DNA from: Thraustochytrium sp. TN22
Taxonomy: Eukaryota > Sar > Bigyra > Thraustochytrida > Thraustochytriidae
DNA: 64,000 nucleotides
Assembly (NCBI GenBank): GCA_013306675.1
Contig: JABLUY010000022.1
Coordinates: 124,001-188,000 of the forward strand
Direction: 5' to 3'
Shown here in pieces: positions 40,557-50,662 of this stretch. Both the position numbers and the translations under genes were made by a program. How positions within the stretch are numbered: position 1 is the stretch's first letter; each line of letters opens with the position of its first letter. The notes below the pieces were generated by a model that made no database searches, was not told where the DNA came from, and worked only from the letters and a program-made list of their open reading frames with translations.

Positions 40557-42263
40557 TCATGGAGTTTCGTCCTGAGCGAGTGAGAGAAAGACAGCGCCGA
40601 GACGGAGGTCTTCATCGGCCGCGGGCTGATGACACTGGACCTGTGCGACCGCACCGTGCTTAAGGGCGCCGAGCTTGACCCAAGTCTCCGGCACGGCGAG
40701 CAGGTCAGCGGCAGGCAGGGACTTGGAAAAGATGGTAATGTCGTCGCCGCGCGAGCGGCGCACGACCATCTTGAGCATGAGGGAGTCGGCGAGCGGGAGG
40801 GCAACGTCGAGCGCCGCGGCGCTGGCGTTGGCTGCCTTGTTCTCCTGGTCAAAAGGCACCATTTGGAAGCGGAGAAAACGGCCCTTGGAGGTGGCCTGGT
40901 CCGTGCCCTGGTCCGCGAGCGGGGCGAGGCGCAGCTCCAGGCCAGACTGAAGCTCGAGAACGGCCTCGCGAGGCGCGATGGCCTTGGGCGCCGCGGGCGG
41001 CTGCGCGGCATCTGTAGCAGCCTCGTCGGCCGGCGCGCCCGTCTCGGCGTCGATGTCCTCTGTGAGGAGGCGGTGGGTGAGGAGGTCCTCGACAGCGTCC
41101 TCGTTGTAGAGGCCAGCGAGACGGCGCACGAGCGGGTCCTCGTGGGACTCCTTGCCAGCGAATACGTTGTCGAGGGCGTGGCGTACCTGCGCAGCCCAGT
41201 CGGTGCGGGATAGGAGGCGCTCGCGCACCTCGGCGACCTGCTCGAGCACGAGCGAGCCGGCAGAGGTAGCGGGCGGCGCGTCCATGATGGTGAGCTCGTC
41301 AAAGGTGCGCTGCAGGTCGGCAAGCACGGGGAGCTGGTCGAGCAGCGTCTGGTTGAGGTACTTGCGCACGCGCAGCAGCGAGTCCTTGCGGAAGGAGTGG
41401 AAGTGGTAGCGCTTGCGCACCTCGCCCTCGCAGAGCAGGTTGAAGAGAACGAGCCAGGGCTGCGCCTCGAGCGGCGTGAGCAGGAGGAGGTCCTGTGGGT
41501 CAACGCGCGCCCACTGGTGGTCCTTGAGCTTCTCCCACTGGCCCTGGCTGTTGCGGCGCGTCCAGGGCGGGTTCTCGATGAGCGGCACGATGAGGCAGGG
41601 CACGTCGTGGGTGTCGAGCAGGCGCGACATGGCGCTGAGCGGGAGCTGCACGACATGCTCGCAGATGTAGCGCAGCACGGCGACGGCGGCCACGGCGCAG
41701 CGCCAGGCCACCTCACGCAGCTGGCGCTCAAAGTCGCGCAGACGGCCCTCGGGGGACTCCACGTCCACCGGCGCCGCGTCGAGGTCCGCCCCCGCGGCCT
41801 CGGCGCCGTCCTCGCGCAGCGCCTCCTCGCACAGCCAGCGCACGCGCCGGCAGCAATAGTCGATGAGCTCCAAAATGAGGTCGCCGCAGGCCTGCGCCGC
41901 GTAGTCGTGGTAGAGCACCACCTCGAGCAGGTTGCACAGCGTCGCCTCGTGAAAGGCCACGTGGTAGCCGCGGATGGCGTGGTCCTCGGCCAGCCGCCGG
42001 CGCACCTTGTCGTCCGCCAGCACGCGCTCGCGCCACGCCTCCACCACCACGAGCTCGTGCACCAGCACGCGCAGCTTATCGTGCGTCACCAGCCCCTCCA
42101 GCACGAAGTTCTCCTCGTTGCGCTGCACGCTCGCGTGCGCCTGCAGGTTGAGCTGCTGCAGGCGCACGTGCTGCGCCATCCACGCGGCGCCGCCCACGTC
42201 CTCCAGGCCCAGCTCCTGCAGCGCCTCGATCTCGCGCTCCGCGTCCGCCGCCGCCAGCACCAT
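40557..42263 (-). CDS. ZMYND10: ZMYND10-like dynein arm assembly factor without MYND finger
   Basis: The protein has 568 residues. Residues about 5-420 follow animal ZMYND10 closely in block order: WMAQHVRLQQLNLQA, LVTHDKLRVLVHELVVVEAWRE, HEATLCNLLEVVLYH, LIDYCCRR, AVLRYICEHV, LSAMSRLLDTHDVPCLIVPLIE, LNQTLLDQLPVLADLQ and LVLEQVAEVRERL. ZMYND10 works with chaperones and LRRC6 in the cytoplasm to assemble axonemal dynein heavy chains. The C-terminal MYND zinc finger, a row of Cys and His in animals, is missing. In its place are about 130 residues of beta-like sequence (LELQSGLELRLAPL, RFLRFQMVPF, AQVQCHQ) with almost no Cys. The gene implies a motile flagellate stage. The start at 42263 is the first ATG after an 11-bp minisatellite. 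Confidence 0.9.
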   Translation of the reverse strand: MVLAAADAEREIEALQELGLEDVGGAAWMAQHVRLQQLNLQAHASVQRNEENFVLEGLVTHDKLRVLVHELVVVEAWRERVLADDKVRRRLAEDHAIRGYHVAFHEATLCNLLEVVLYHDYAAQACGDLILELIDYCCRRVRWLCEEALREDGAEAAGADLDAAPVDVESPEGRLRDFERQLREVAWRCAVAAVAVLRYICEHVVQLPLSAMSRLLDTHDVPCLIVPLIENPPWTRRNSQGQWEKLKDHQWARVDPQDLLLLTPLEAQPWLVLFNLLCEGEVRKRYHFHSFRKDSLLRVRKYLNQTLLDQLPVLADLQRTFDELTIMDAPPATSAGSLVLEQVAEVRERLLSRTDWAAQVRHALDNVFAGKESHEDPLVRRLAGLYNEDAVEDLLTHRLLTEDIDAETGAPADEAATDAAQPPAAPKAIAPREAVLELQSGLELRLAPLADQGTDQATSKGRFLRFQMVPFDQENKAANASAAALDVALPLADSLMLKMVVRRSRGDDITIFSKSLPAADLLAVPETWVKLGALKHGAVAQVQCHQPAADEDLRLGAVFLSLAQDETP

Positions 42264-45200
42264 GCTGCCGCCGCGCGCGCGCGCGCCGCCCCTCGCCGCG
42301 TCCTCGCCGCGTCCTCGCCGCGTCCTCGCCGCGTCCTCGCCGCGTCCGGCCTCTCCGGTCTGTCTGCCGCGCGCGTTGCTCGTGTTGGAGCGACTCGGAG
42401 ACAGCGACGGAGTCCGAGACGGCGGAGCGCGCCAAGCCCAGTGCCGTTCAACGGTTGCTGTCCGAGTACACATGCGACGAGCTGGCCTTGCTCGCTCAAA
42501 CTTTACGAATTAGCTAGCTAGCAAGTCAGCGGGCGCGGGCGCGGACGCGGGCGCGGGCGTGGGCGAGCAAAAGTAATGTGCCAGCCTCGGCCTGCCGGTG
42601 CGGGCAAGGATTTGCGCGTGTTGCAAGATGAAGGCGGAGAGACAAGACTTGGCTAAAGAAAGCGAGACGGCAGGCCGCGGCGAACCGTGATGCAAGGAAA
42701 GAAGAGCGAAGACATGTGTCTCTCATCATCTGGGCGCGAAGAAAAGGTGGGCACGAAGCATTGTTCCCCTTGAAGCAGGTGTTTCCCTTGTGTAACGGAG
42801 CAAGAGCAAGAGCGTGACTCTTGAACAAGAGCCTCGCCTCGCATTCGAATTTGAAAAGGTGTATTTCGCGCGGCGAAGTTCTGATCAGAGAGGCTTGTCG
42901 TTGAGTTTGCGTTTCGCGAGCCAGAGGATGTCCACTGTCCAAGAGATCTCTGACTGGCTTGAGAGATCTCAACACACCAAGGCACACCAAACGAAGCCTG
43001 ATCTCGCTGATCTCGTGAGCTGGAGAGTCATATGAGCTAGTCAGATGAGTGGCTGAGCCTGAGCCTGAGCCACAGTCAGAGCGTGCGATGAGTGGCTCCC
43101 GGGCGTGTCATCACTCGAACACCAACACCATCGAACTTCGCGGGCCCGCACTCTCGGGTCCAGCGTTGCTCCAAGGTGTTGGAGCCACACGGCAAGGTGT
43201 TGAGGCCACTCGTGCCACTCATGCCAGACGGAGGCCAGTCACTGCAGCCAGGTGAACCACACTGGCAGCCCCGGGTGTTTGGCAGCAGCCTCAGACAACT
43301 TCCACACAAGCCTACTGTAGTCAAGGAACCGCTGGCTCAAGCCGCCCTGGCCGGCTAGCCTAGCCGCAGCCTGCGTGGCGCAGCCGCTGCACGTCACCCA
43401 GGTCGGCCGCGAACGGCCAGCGAGCCGCCTCATGCTGAGCTCGCCAAGGGCTTCACCGCCGACCCCGCGGCTGCGCTGGCCTGCGCTACACGCGTCTTCA
43501 CGGTTTTCTCACCCTCGACACCCTCGGTTCTCCCGTCCGTCTCAAGACTCTCACATCCTCGCAGCCACTGCCAGCTAACCTGAGCCAACCAGCCAGCTGA
43601 GCCAGCTGATGACGCACCCTTTGCTCTTGCATGGGTCATGCCTCTGATGACAGCGAACGTGTGGCGGCCAGCCAGCCACTCGGCTCCGGCGCTGCCGTGG
43701 CTGGGTGGCGGCCGCCCAGCAGCGCGGAGCTCCTCCCGCCGCCGGCCGCCCGCCGCCGCGCGTCGCCGCGGCCAGCTCAGCCCGGGCGTCTCCTCCCCGG
43801 GCTCGTCGGCGCTGTGCAGTCGGCTGCTCCGCCTCCGAGTCGGCTGCAGCGCTCGCCCGATCTTGATCGCGTGCGGCGTGCTGCCGGCCTTGACTTCGCC
43901 GCGCAACACGCGAGCTGAGGCGACCCTTGCCAGGGTCGCCGGCGCACGTGGACGCCGCATGGGCGGTGCCAGTGCGCGTGGCGCAGGCGTCAGCGCGGCT
44001 CAGCGCCGGCCTCGCGGGCGGTTGGCGGCCGCCCCGCCTCGCCCCGCCCGGCCTCGCCTCGCCTCGCCTCGCCCCGCCTCGCTGGCTGCGGCTCCGGCCG
44101 GCGAGGAGCGGCGGGAAGCGGCGAGAAGCCGCGGGAAAGCGGCGCGACTGTCTGTACGCGGCGCGGCGCGGGGGAGGGTGGCGAACCGGCGGAGCCCGCC
44201 ACGACGGAGCAAAACACATGCGACCGTTGCGGGCGGCGCGCACAACTGCGTCGGTCAGTCCGGAAAACAGCGGCGGGCGGAAGCCCGACTTGGCCGCGGC
44301 GCATTCTTCACTTGCCCACGGGTTCATTCCCTCCCAGCTCGCTCTCTCTGCCCCCCTGCCTGCCTCCCTTCGCCGCCTGACCGTGAGAGACCTGGCCGCG
44401 GGCCGCGGCGGCGACGCCGGCGAGAGACGCGGGCTAGGCTAGTTTCCGGCCGCCCTCGCCGCCCACCCGCGACGCGACGCCCTCCCTCTCGCGCTCGAGC
44501 TCGGGCTCGGCGCGATGTGGGCGCGGAGATGACACGACGTTAGATTCAATCGCAGCCGGCCGACCCGCAGCGCGCGCACTGCGGGCGCGGGACCGGAGGG
44601 CCGGCGCCGGCTGCGGGGGAACCCGCGCGCGGCGGCGCCCACCCGTTCAAATGCGGCGGGCAGGCCAAAGGCAGGGCACGGCAGTCGCCTTCGCCGCCAG
44701 CGCAGCCCAGGCGCGGCAGGACCCGAGGCAGGCAGACGCCAATCGACCGCCGCGCGGCGACCGGCCGCAGCGCGACCCCAGCGCCAGCGGGAGGGGCGCG
44801 ACACCGAACTGGCCCGCGCGCCAGGCGGTTCGGCAGCGGGCATCGCGCGCCGCGACGCGCCGCGACGCGACGCTCGGGCCTGACGCAGCGAGACATCCCT
44901 GGCAAGAGCTCGCGACGCGTGCTCGCGCGGCGACGCGCGACGGCGAGGAGGCAGGCGGCGCACGCGCGCGACAGGCAGCGCGCTCGCGCGGCGGCGGCGG
45001 CGGCGGCGGCGGCGGCATCCCCAGCGCAGGACAGCGGCCAGCAAGGCGGCCTCCCGGTTTTGCCATCTGGGCCCGTGCCCAACTCGGGGCGTCTCCGACG
45101 CTCGCGACGTCGCAGGCGCGCAGACCCGAACTCGGCGGCCTTGCGCTCGCGCGTGCGCGTGCGCTTGCGCGCGGCAGACCGCGACCGGCCAAGCGCGGCG

Positions 45201-45451
45201 GCCTCGGGCTGCACGGAGACGGCCGGCGCGGCGGACGGCGACGGGGGGCCTGGGAACCGGCCTCCGCACCGAGCTGCGAGACGAGGCAGACGAGACGAGA
45301 CGAGACGAGACGCGGCTCGGCGGGTCCGGCTGCCGGCCGAGGTGCTGCGCGTTGCGCCAAGCGAGGGCGACGACGACCTGGGCAGCGGCGGCAGGCGCGA
45401 GTGCGTCTAGGCTAGCGAGGGGACGGGCGGGAGAGCGAGAGGAGCGGCAGG
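42264..45451. other. 3.2-kb gene-poor spacer
   Basis: I see no supported gene. Left of 42350 is an 11-bp minisatellite in the ZMYND10 leader. 42500-43600 is of lower GC and shows no domain in any frame. 43650-45450 is GC-rich, with (GCGGCG)n at 44988-45014 and frames made only of Arg/Ala/Ser/Pro. Confidence 0.55.
42291..42344. repeat. 11-bp minisatellite (TCCTCGCCGCG) x5
   Basis: Five near-perfect head-to-tail copies lie in the 5' leader of the ZMYND10-like gene. Confidence 0.9.
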
Positions 45452-45805
45452 ATGATCGCGGCCCGCGCAAGCTCGCACTGCAGGCGGCCGTCGTGGGAGA
45501 CGCTGCGAGTGGCGCGCGTCTGGGCCGCGGCCGGGCCGGCCGAGGCGGCCGTGGCGCCGCTCTGCGCCGGCGCGCGGCGCTACATCCAGCAGGCAGCCGT
45601 GCAGGACCCGGTGGCGGGCCAGGACAAGCTGTCCTCGCTGCCCGGGATGGACTTTAGCAAGCTCGAGGAGCCCTTCGTGGTGCTCGACCGCCGCGGAGAG
45701 TTCTACTACGAGCCCGTGCCCTGCGTGGAGAGCAGGCACCCGAGCACCGCCGATGCGCGGAACAACAGCACCCCCGACGAGATCGAGGACCTGCTGTACC
45801 TGTAG
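45452..45805 (+). CDS. Small protein, possibly mitochondrial, unknown function
   Basis: The protein has 117 residues. The first 45 or so residues have Arg but almost no acidic residue (MIAARASSHCRRPSWETLRVAR), as in a mitochondrial presequence. The rest is a compact acidic domain with FSKLEEPFVVLDRRGEFYYEP and a closing TPDEIEDLLYL. This switch from Arg/Ala-rich leader to an ordered hydrophilic end in one frame argues for a true gene. I do not recognise the family. Base usage fits neighbours. It could be a small respiratory or ribosomal accessory subunit. Confidence 0.62.
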   Translation: MIAARASSHCRRPSWETLRVARVWAAAGPAEAAVAPLCAGARRYIQQAAVQDPVAGQDKLSSLPGMDFSKLEEPFVVLDRRGEFYYEPVPCVESRHPSTADARNNSTPDEIEDLLYL

Positions 45806-46269
45806 CTACCCTAATTGGCTCCTCCAGCCTGGGCCATGGGCCGCCTCGTCTCGTCTCGCTGCGTCGCGTCGCGTCGCGTCGCGTCGTCGAACGAGCGAGT
45901 GAGCGAGCGAGCGAGCAAGTGGGCGGGCGGGTGACAGCCCGCCTCGGCGGCACCCTGAGCTGTATTCTACCTCATACCACCTCTAAGAAGCGGAAGGCGC
46001 ATCATGTCATGGCAGGTTCCCTTTTCTTTGCTCTCGGTCGCGGCGGCACGGTGGCCGTCTCCCTTGGCCTGGCTGCTCACAGTCAAGCTCACTGGCACGT
46101 CGCACTTGGTCGTGACATTGCACTTGGTCGCGACATGCCTCTTGATCTTGGCCAGTCCCTCTCGCCCTGGGGCCTGGCTGGCCACCGCCAAGACCAGCGG
46201 CAGCTCGGCTCTCGTGCTTCTGCGGGCAGACAGACAGACCTCTGCAAGCAAAGCCCCCACCAAGCCAAG
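45806..46269. other. Intergenic region with GTCGC and GAGC repeats
   Basis: No gene is supported. It has a CGTCG(C) repeat at about 45860-45890, (GAGC)n at about 45891-45915, and a less GC-rich leader of the PSMG4-like gene. Confidence 0.55.
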
Positions 46270-46830
46270 ATGGCCTCGGAGAGCGCGGCGATGGACGCGG
46301 CGACGGGCACGGCGGATGCGGCGGCCGCAGCGGCGCAGGCCGCGGAGCCGCCCGCTGCGGCGCCGGTCCCAGAGAAAGCGGCGGCGGCGGCGGCGGCGGC
46401 GGCGGGCGATGAGGATGCCATGGAGCGCGGCGACGAAGAGGCCAACGAGCCGCGCGTGGGCGTGGAGCGCTTCACGGTGGACGACCCGGACGAGGAGGGC
46501 AAGCGCGCGAATGTGATGCTTTGGCGCCTGGACCAGAGCTTCTTCGTGTGGGCTGGGCCGTCGTCGGCGCGGCCGGTGCTGCCGCACCTGGTGGCCGGTC
46601 TAGTGGGTAGGCGCAAGGGCGCCGAGCCCTTCGCGTCCACCGTCACGGACATGGGCGGTGTGGCTGCGCAGGGCTCGCATGGCATGGCGACGCGGCTCGC
46701 CAAGCGCATGGCGGCCAGTGGCACCGGCATGGTCATTCATGTATCGTGCGCGCTGCCGGACGGCGAGCAGGGGCTGCGCCGCGCTGTGGAGCACGAGGTG
46801 GCACGCCGCATCGCGACGCCGCGCGTATGA
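46270..46830 (+). CDS. PSMG4: Proteasome assembly chaperone 4 homologue
   Basis: The protein has 186 residues. The first 65 or so residues are an Ala/Glu-rich extension. The remaining 120 match PSMG4/PAC4 in length and pattern: VMLWRLDQSFFVWAG, like RLTDSLFLWVG, then GSHGMATRLAKRMA, like TGLAQRLARK, then MVIHVSCAL and a closing helix VEHEVARRI. PAC4 pairs with PAC3 to guide assembly of the 20S alpha ring. The N-terminal extension is unusual for the family. An in-frame Met at about codon 49 would remove most of it. Confidence 0.82.
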   Translation: MASESAAMDAATGTADAAAAAAQAAEPPAAAPVPEKAAAAAAAAAGDEDAMERGDEEANEPRVGVERFTVDDPDEEGKRANVMLWRLDQSFFVWAGPSSARPVLPHLVAGLVGRRKGAEPFASTVTDMGGVAAQGSHGMATRLAKRMAASGTGMVIHVSCALPDGEQGLRRAVEHEVARRIATPRV

Positions 46831-47052
46831 GCATCGTACGGGCTGACTTGCAAGGCGAGGTGACAAGGCTCAACCAACCAACCAACAAACCAACCAACAA
46901 ATCAACAAACAAACAGTACGTAAGCTAGCTAGCTAGAGAGCGGCGCGCATGGAGCGTAGCACAAGTCGTTCTCTTTGCTTTAGGCCTAGGCGCGCTCATC
47001 TCAGGGGCACAAGTCAGAATATCTATCTTCAACGTCACAGACTCTCTCAATT

Positions 47053-47112
<60 letters not shown>

Positions 47113-47134
47113 CGGGCACAGGCTCAGTCTCTCG
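46831..47134. other. Convergent 3' flanks with (CCAA)n and (CAG)18
   Basis: No gene is supported. It holds an (ACCA)n/(AACA)n tract at about 46870-46915 after the PSMG4-like gene, and the (CAG)18 array at 47057-47110. Confidence 0.6.
47057..47110. repeat. (CAG)18 repeat in the 3' flank of the AF4-like gene
   Basis: Eighteen pure CAG triplets end 24 bp past the stop codon of the minus-strand AF4-like gene. Its transcript would carry (CUG)18 in the 3' UTR. Confidence 0.92.
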
Positions 47135-48091
47135 CTATGGCCTTTGCTCGAGGGCCTGCGCAGCGCGGTCCGATGCGAGCATGAGGTCAAAGGCGCCCTC
47201 CATGAGCTCCAGGTGCGGGAGATTCTGCAGCAAGTCGCGAAAGACGTCCGGCGCGCTCTCCCGCACGGTGGTTTCCAGGAGGTCCGCCTGTTGCCAGTGG
47301 GACATGCCCAGAACCGAGTCGCGACCCTCCTCCAGGACGAAGTTGCTGTGCTGCTGGAAGTTCTGCTGCTCCTCTGGCGACACGTAAAAGGCGGCACTAT
47401 GATGCGCCGACACCAGGGCGCCCGTGGCGCGCACGCGCTCGGCCTTGACCAGCTTCTTGCGCGTGGCCTCCACGGCCGCCCAGATCTTATTAAGCTTCTC
47501 GGACTTGACGCGGAATCGCGCCATGCGCACGGTGGCAGCCAGACGGCCGGCCAGCAGCGCCGCCAGCACGTACTGCCGCAGCGTCGACTCGTCGCGCTTC
47601 TTCAAGGCGGCTTCACACACCGGCCACGTCTTCTTGACCACGAACTCGAGCAGCTCCGCCGTGCGGTTCAGGAGCGCCACCTGCTCCTCCACTGGCTTGG
47701 ACTCGATGAAGATCTGGCACAGGTCCATGAACTTGAGGCTTGACCGAACGTACAGCACGTACTTGTCCTCCTCAGCCGCCTTGTCAGCGCGGTGCTTGAG
47801 GTCGCTCGCGTGCGCCTTGATGCGCTCCGCATCCATAGCCGACAGCTTGCGCGCCGGCGGTGCAGGCCGCGGCGCCGGCGGCGCCGGCCGCCGCCCCGGG
47901 CCGCCGTCGCTGTCGTCCTTGCCGCCGTCGACGCCGGGGCGATCACCGTCCGACTCGGACCCGGGCCTTGGCCGCTTATTGGGCGTGGCTGGCTCCAGCT
48001 CCGCCTCGTTCACGCCCGCCAGCCCGAGCAGCAGTGTCTCCAGCTCCTTGGACAGCTGCGGCGCCTTGTGCCCGGCCTTCTTCGACCCCAT
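47135..48091 (-). CDS. AF4/FMR2 C-terminal-homology-domain-like protein
   Basis: The protein has 318 residues. Residues 1-80 are charged and disordered, with NKRPRPGSES, a probable nuclear signal, and Pro/Ala repeats. Residues about 85-310 resemble the C-terminal homology domain of animal AFF proteins. The matching blocks are IKAHASDLKHRADKA (compare KLKHKADA), YVRSSLKFMDLCQIFIES (compare AALSFIECG), a helical LAALLAGRLAATVRMARFRVKSEKLNKIW (compare LALLYWRMFRLK), and a final MSHWQQADLL (compare YDYWEMADNL). In animals this TPR-like domain dimerises AFF scaffolds of the super elongation complex, which hands P-TEFb to RNA polymerase II. The other AFF segments are absent. The assignment rests on pattern, not on a search. 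Confidence 0.66.
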   Translation of the reverse strand: MGSKKAGHKAPQLSKELETLLLGLAGVNEAELEPATPNKRPRPGSESDGDRPGVDGGKDDSDGGPGRRPAPPAPRPAPPARKLSAMDAERIKAHASDLKHRADKAAEEDKYVLYVRSSLKFMDLCQIFIESKPVEEQVALLNRTAELLEFVVKKTWPVCEAALKKRDESTLRQYVLAALLAGRLAATVRMARFRVKSEKLNKIWAAVEATRKKLVKAERVRATGALVSAHHSAAFYVSPEEQQNFQQHSNFVLEEGRDSVLGMSHWQQADLLETTVRESAPDVFRDLLQNLPHLELMEGAFDLMLASDRAAQALEQRP

Positions 48092-49474
48092 GGTGCCGCC
48101 TCGCCGCCGCCGCTGCCGCCGCCGCCGCCGCTACCGCCGCCGCTGCCGCCGCTCCCCCCGCCGCCGCCGCCGCCTACCGCGCCCGCGCCGCCGCCGCCGC
48201 GCCGCCGCCGTCCGCGCCGCGCGCGAGGACTATGCCCGTTTGCGCGCTTACAGCGAGGCCGTCGTCGTCTTCGCCGTCAAGCCCGCTCCACGGTCACAGC
48301 AGTAGTAAGTCAGTGTCATGATCAGTCACCGCGATCCACGATCAGGCTCGCGAGCCTGGGCGAGCCCACCCGGCCCGCCAGCTGACGACCAACCCGACCG
48401 GCGGGCCAGCACGTCGCCGTGACCACGGTCTGGCGTTGCCCAGCTCAGGGCGGCCGCGGGGCGCGCTTGCTCGGCCTTGGGCTAGGGGGTGAAGTTGTTG
48501 GTGAGCGCTTTGACGAACTTGCTGAGAGCTTCGTGACCGCGCTGTGCCCGTGCAGATCGTGACCAAAGACGAGGCTCGCTCAGGCTGCAGTGCTTGATGA
48601 GTCGGACGTTCAGGCTGTGGAGCGAGCGCTGAGCAGTGAGCGCGACAGCAGTCAGGCCCAGTTGGGCTGCACGCGCCAGTTCTCCACCTACCTTTGCACC
48701 GCTCTCGGCCCAGTTTTCCCTCTACTAGTAGCTAGTAGCTAGCTCTGGAGCTAAGAGCTAGCCACCTTGACGATCTTTCACGAGCCACCCCTTTGCGCTC
48801 TCGCCGCTCTCCGGCGTGGTTTCCTGGCCGCTCTCCGATCACGATGCGCTCTCCAAGTCATCTTCGTGTCCAAGTCCGCCCAGATTTCGAGCTCTTCAGG
48901 TTTCTTCAAGCCGCAGCTTCGCCACGGCCGCCGCGCCAGCAAACCGCAAAGCGAGCTCGCGAGCTCGCGAGCTCGAGCCGAGCGAGCTCCCGTGGCCGTC
49001 GCGCCGCCACCGCTTGCCTGCTCGTTTCCCTGGACGTCGTTCGTCCGGAGGGTTACGGTCGCCTGCTCGTCGTAGGGCGCGGTGGCGCGGTGCTGTGTGG
49101 CGGCGACGGCGGCGACGAGGCGGAGCGAGCGAGGGCGCCCGCGGCAGAGCCGAGTCGCGGCTGCGCGCGGGCGGCGGCGGCGGCGGCGGGCGGCGGCGGT
49201 GCGGCGCGGCGCAGCGCGGGCCGCCTCGGCGGCGCGCGCGCGGACGCAGGTCGCCAGGACGGGGAACGCGGGCGGAAAGCGCGCGCGGCATGCGCAGGGG
49301 GGCCGGCGCAGGAGCCTTCGAGGAGAGCGCAGCGGCGCGCGCGCGGACGAGCAGCAGCAGCAGGACACGCGCGAGCGCGCCGTGGAGGGGCCCTCCGGGG
49401 AGAGGAAGAGCAGCAGCGGCAGCAGCAGCAGCAGCGGCAGCAGCAGCAAGCGCAACGAGGAACACGCCGCGGCC
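48092..49474. promoter_or_regulatory. Divergent promoter region, 1.4 kb
   Basis: No gene is supported. It has (GCC)n stretches directly upstream of the AF4-like ATG (48100-48210). A palindromic GAGCTCGC repeat lies at about 48951-48985, and AGCT-rich DNA at 48727-48765. A Gly/Ala/Arg open frame extends upstream of the phosphatase start but looks like leader sequence. Confidence 0.5.
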
Positions 49475-50662
49475 ATGAGCGGCGAGGTGGACGTGGATGC
49501 GCACACCGCAGGCGGCGGCGCGGGCGCGGGCGCGGGCGCGGGCGTGGGCGGGAACGGGGGCAGCCCCTCCGTCGCAACGGCGCTCGGCCTGCTACCGGCG
49601 GCCGCGGAAGTGCGGCGCGCCGTGAACGTGGACGGCTTCCGCGAGCACGCGGAGACGCTGGCGCGCATTACGGACGGCTTCAAGCAGGAGTACCACGCGG
49701 CGCGGCGCCAGGTCGAGGGCGACCCCGCGTACCGCGAGCGCATCACCAGTTCGGTGCCGCACGTGCGCGCGGCCAACCGGTACGCCGACATCGTCTGTCT
49801 GGACGACACACGCGTGCGTCTCGCCACGCAGGCAGGCCATGACTACATCAACGCGAGCTGGGTCCGCCTCGAGGGCGTCGGCGGCCGCCAGTACGTCGCA
49901 GCGCAAGCGCCTATTCCAGACACCTTTGAGTCCTTTTGGCGCATGGTCTGGGAGTCCAGCGCCCCGCTCGTGCTCATGCTCACGCCCTGGCAGGAGGAGG
50001 CGCACGGTCGGGTCCGCGTCAAGGCCGACCCGTACCTGCCTCTGCGCGAAGGCGACGCCGAGCGCCACGGTCCCTTTAGCGTGCGCTGCGAGACGCTCGA
50101 CCTTTCCGAGCATGCGCAGGGCATCGACGTGCGCAAGCTCGCCATCGCCAACGCCGACGAGGCCGATAGCCCGGAGCGCGTCGTGTACCACGTGCACTTC
50201 ACCAACTGGCCCGACTTTGGCAGCGTCAGGGATCACGGCCCGTACCTCCAGTTGCACGCCACTGTGCACCGCTGGGAGGCGCGCGCCCGCGCCGAGAACC
50301 CGGATGGCGGCGCGGGTGCCCTGTTCGCGCCCACCATCAACCACTGCAGCGCTGGCATCGGCCGAACCGGAACCTACATCGCCATCGACGCCATTCTGGC
50401 CTGGATCACCGAGACGACCAAGAACAGCCCACGGCGGCCCGCCGAGCTCAGCGTCTCGGACTTCTTCATGCAGCTCCGCAACGCGCGTCCAGGTATGGTC
50501 GTCACGCTCGACCAGTACATCATGGTGTACCAGGTTATTTATTTCGCGCTCTTCGGCCGTGCACTCGGCGACGAGGATGATGAGGCGGAGTCTGCCGAGT
50601 CCTATGAAGGCATGGACGATGCCGACATTTACAAGGCGAAGCTGGGCGGCGGCCCCAAGTGA
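49475..50662 (+). CDS. Classical protein tyrosine phosphatase
   Basis: The protein has 395 residues. The whole catalytic domain of a classical, PTP1B-type phosphatase is present. NRYADIVCLDDTRVRL is the substrate-recognition segment, though KNRY reads ANRY. DYINASWV, FWRMVWE, and the WPD loop WPDFG with Asp247 follow. The signature HCSAGIGRTGTY has nucleophile Cys291, and the Q-loop is LDQYIMVYQV. It should dephosphorylate phosphotyrosine proteins in the cytosol. The N-terminus is a Gly/Ala linker, and the C-terminus is a short acidic tail with Tyr. The ATG at 49475 follows a Ser/Gly/Gln-coding leader. Confidence 0.93.
   Translation: MSGEVDVDAHTAGGGAGAGAGAGVGGNGGSPSVATALGLLPAAAEVRRAVNVDGFREHAETLARITDGFKQEYHAARRQVEGDPAYRERITSSVPHVRAANRYADIVCLDDTRVRLATQAGHDYINASWVRLEGVGGRQYVAAQAPIPDTFESFWRMVWESSAPLVLMLTPWQEEAHGRVRVKADPYLPLREGDAERHGPFSVRCETLDLSEHAQGIDVRKLAIANADEADSPERVVYHVHFTNWPDFGSVRDHGPYLQLHATVHRWEARARAENPDGGAGALFAPTINHCSAGIGRTGTYIAIDAILAWITETTKNSPRRPAELSVSDFFMQLRNARPGMVVTLDQYIMVYQVIYFALFGRALGDEDDEAESAESYEGMDDADIYKAKLGGGPK

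Noticed and set aside
44439-45470. 343-codon minus-strand frame rich in Arg/Ala/Ser
   Set aside because: High GC leaves few stops by chance. Composition is repeat-like and competing frames are as long.
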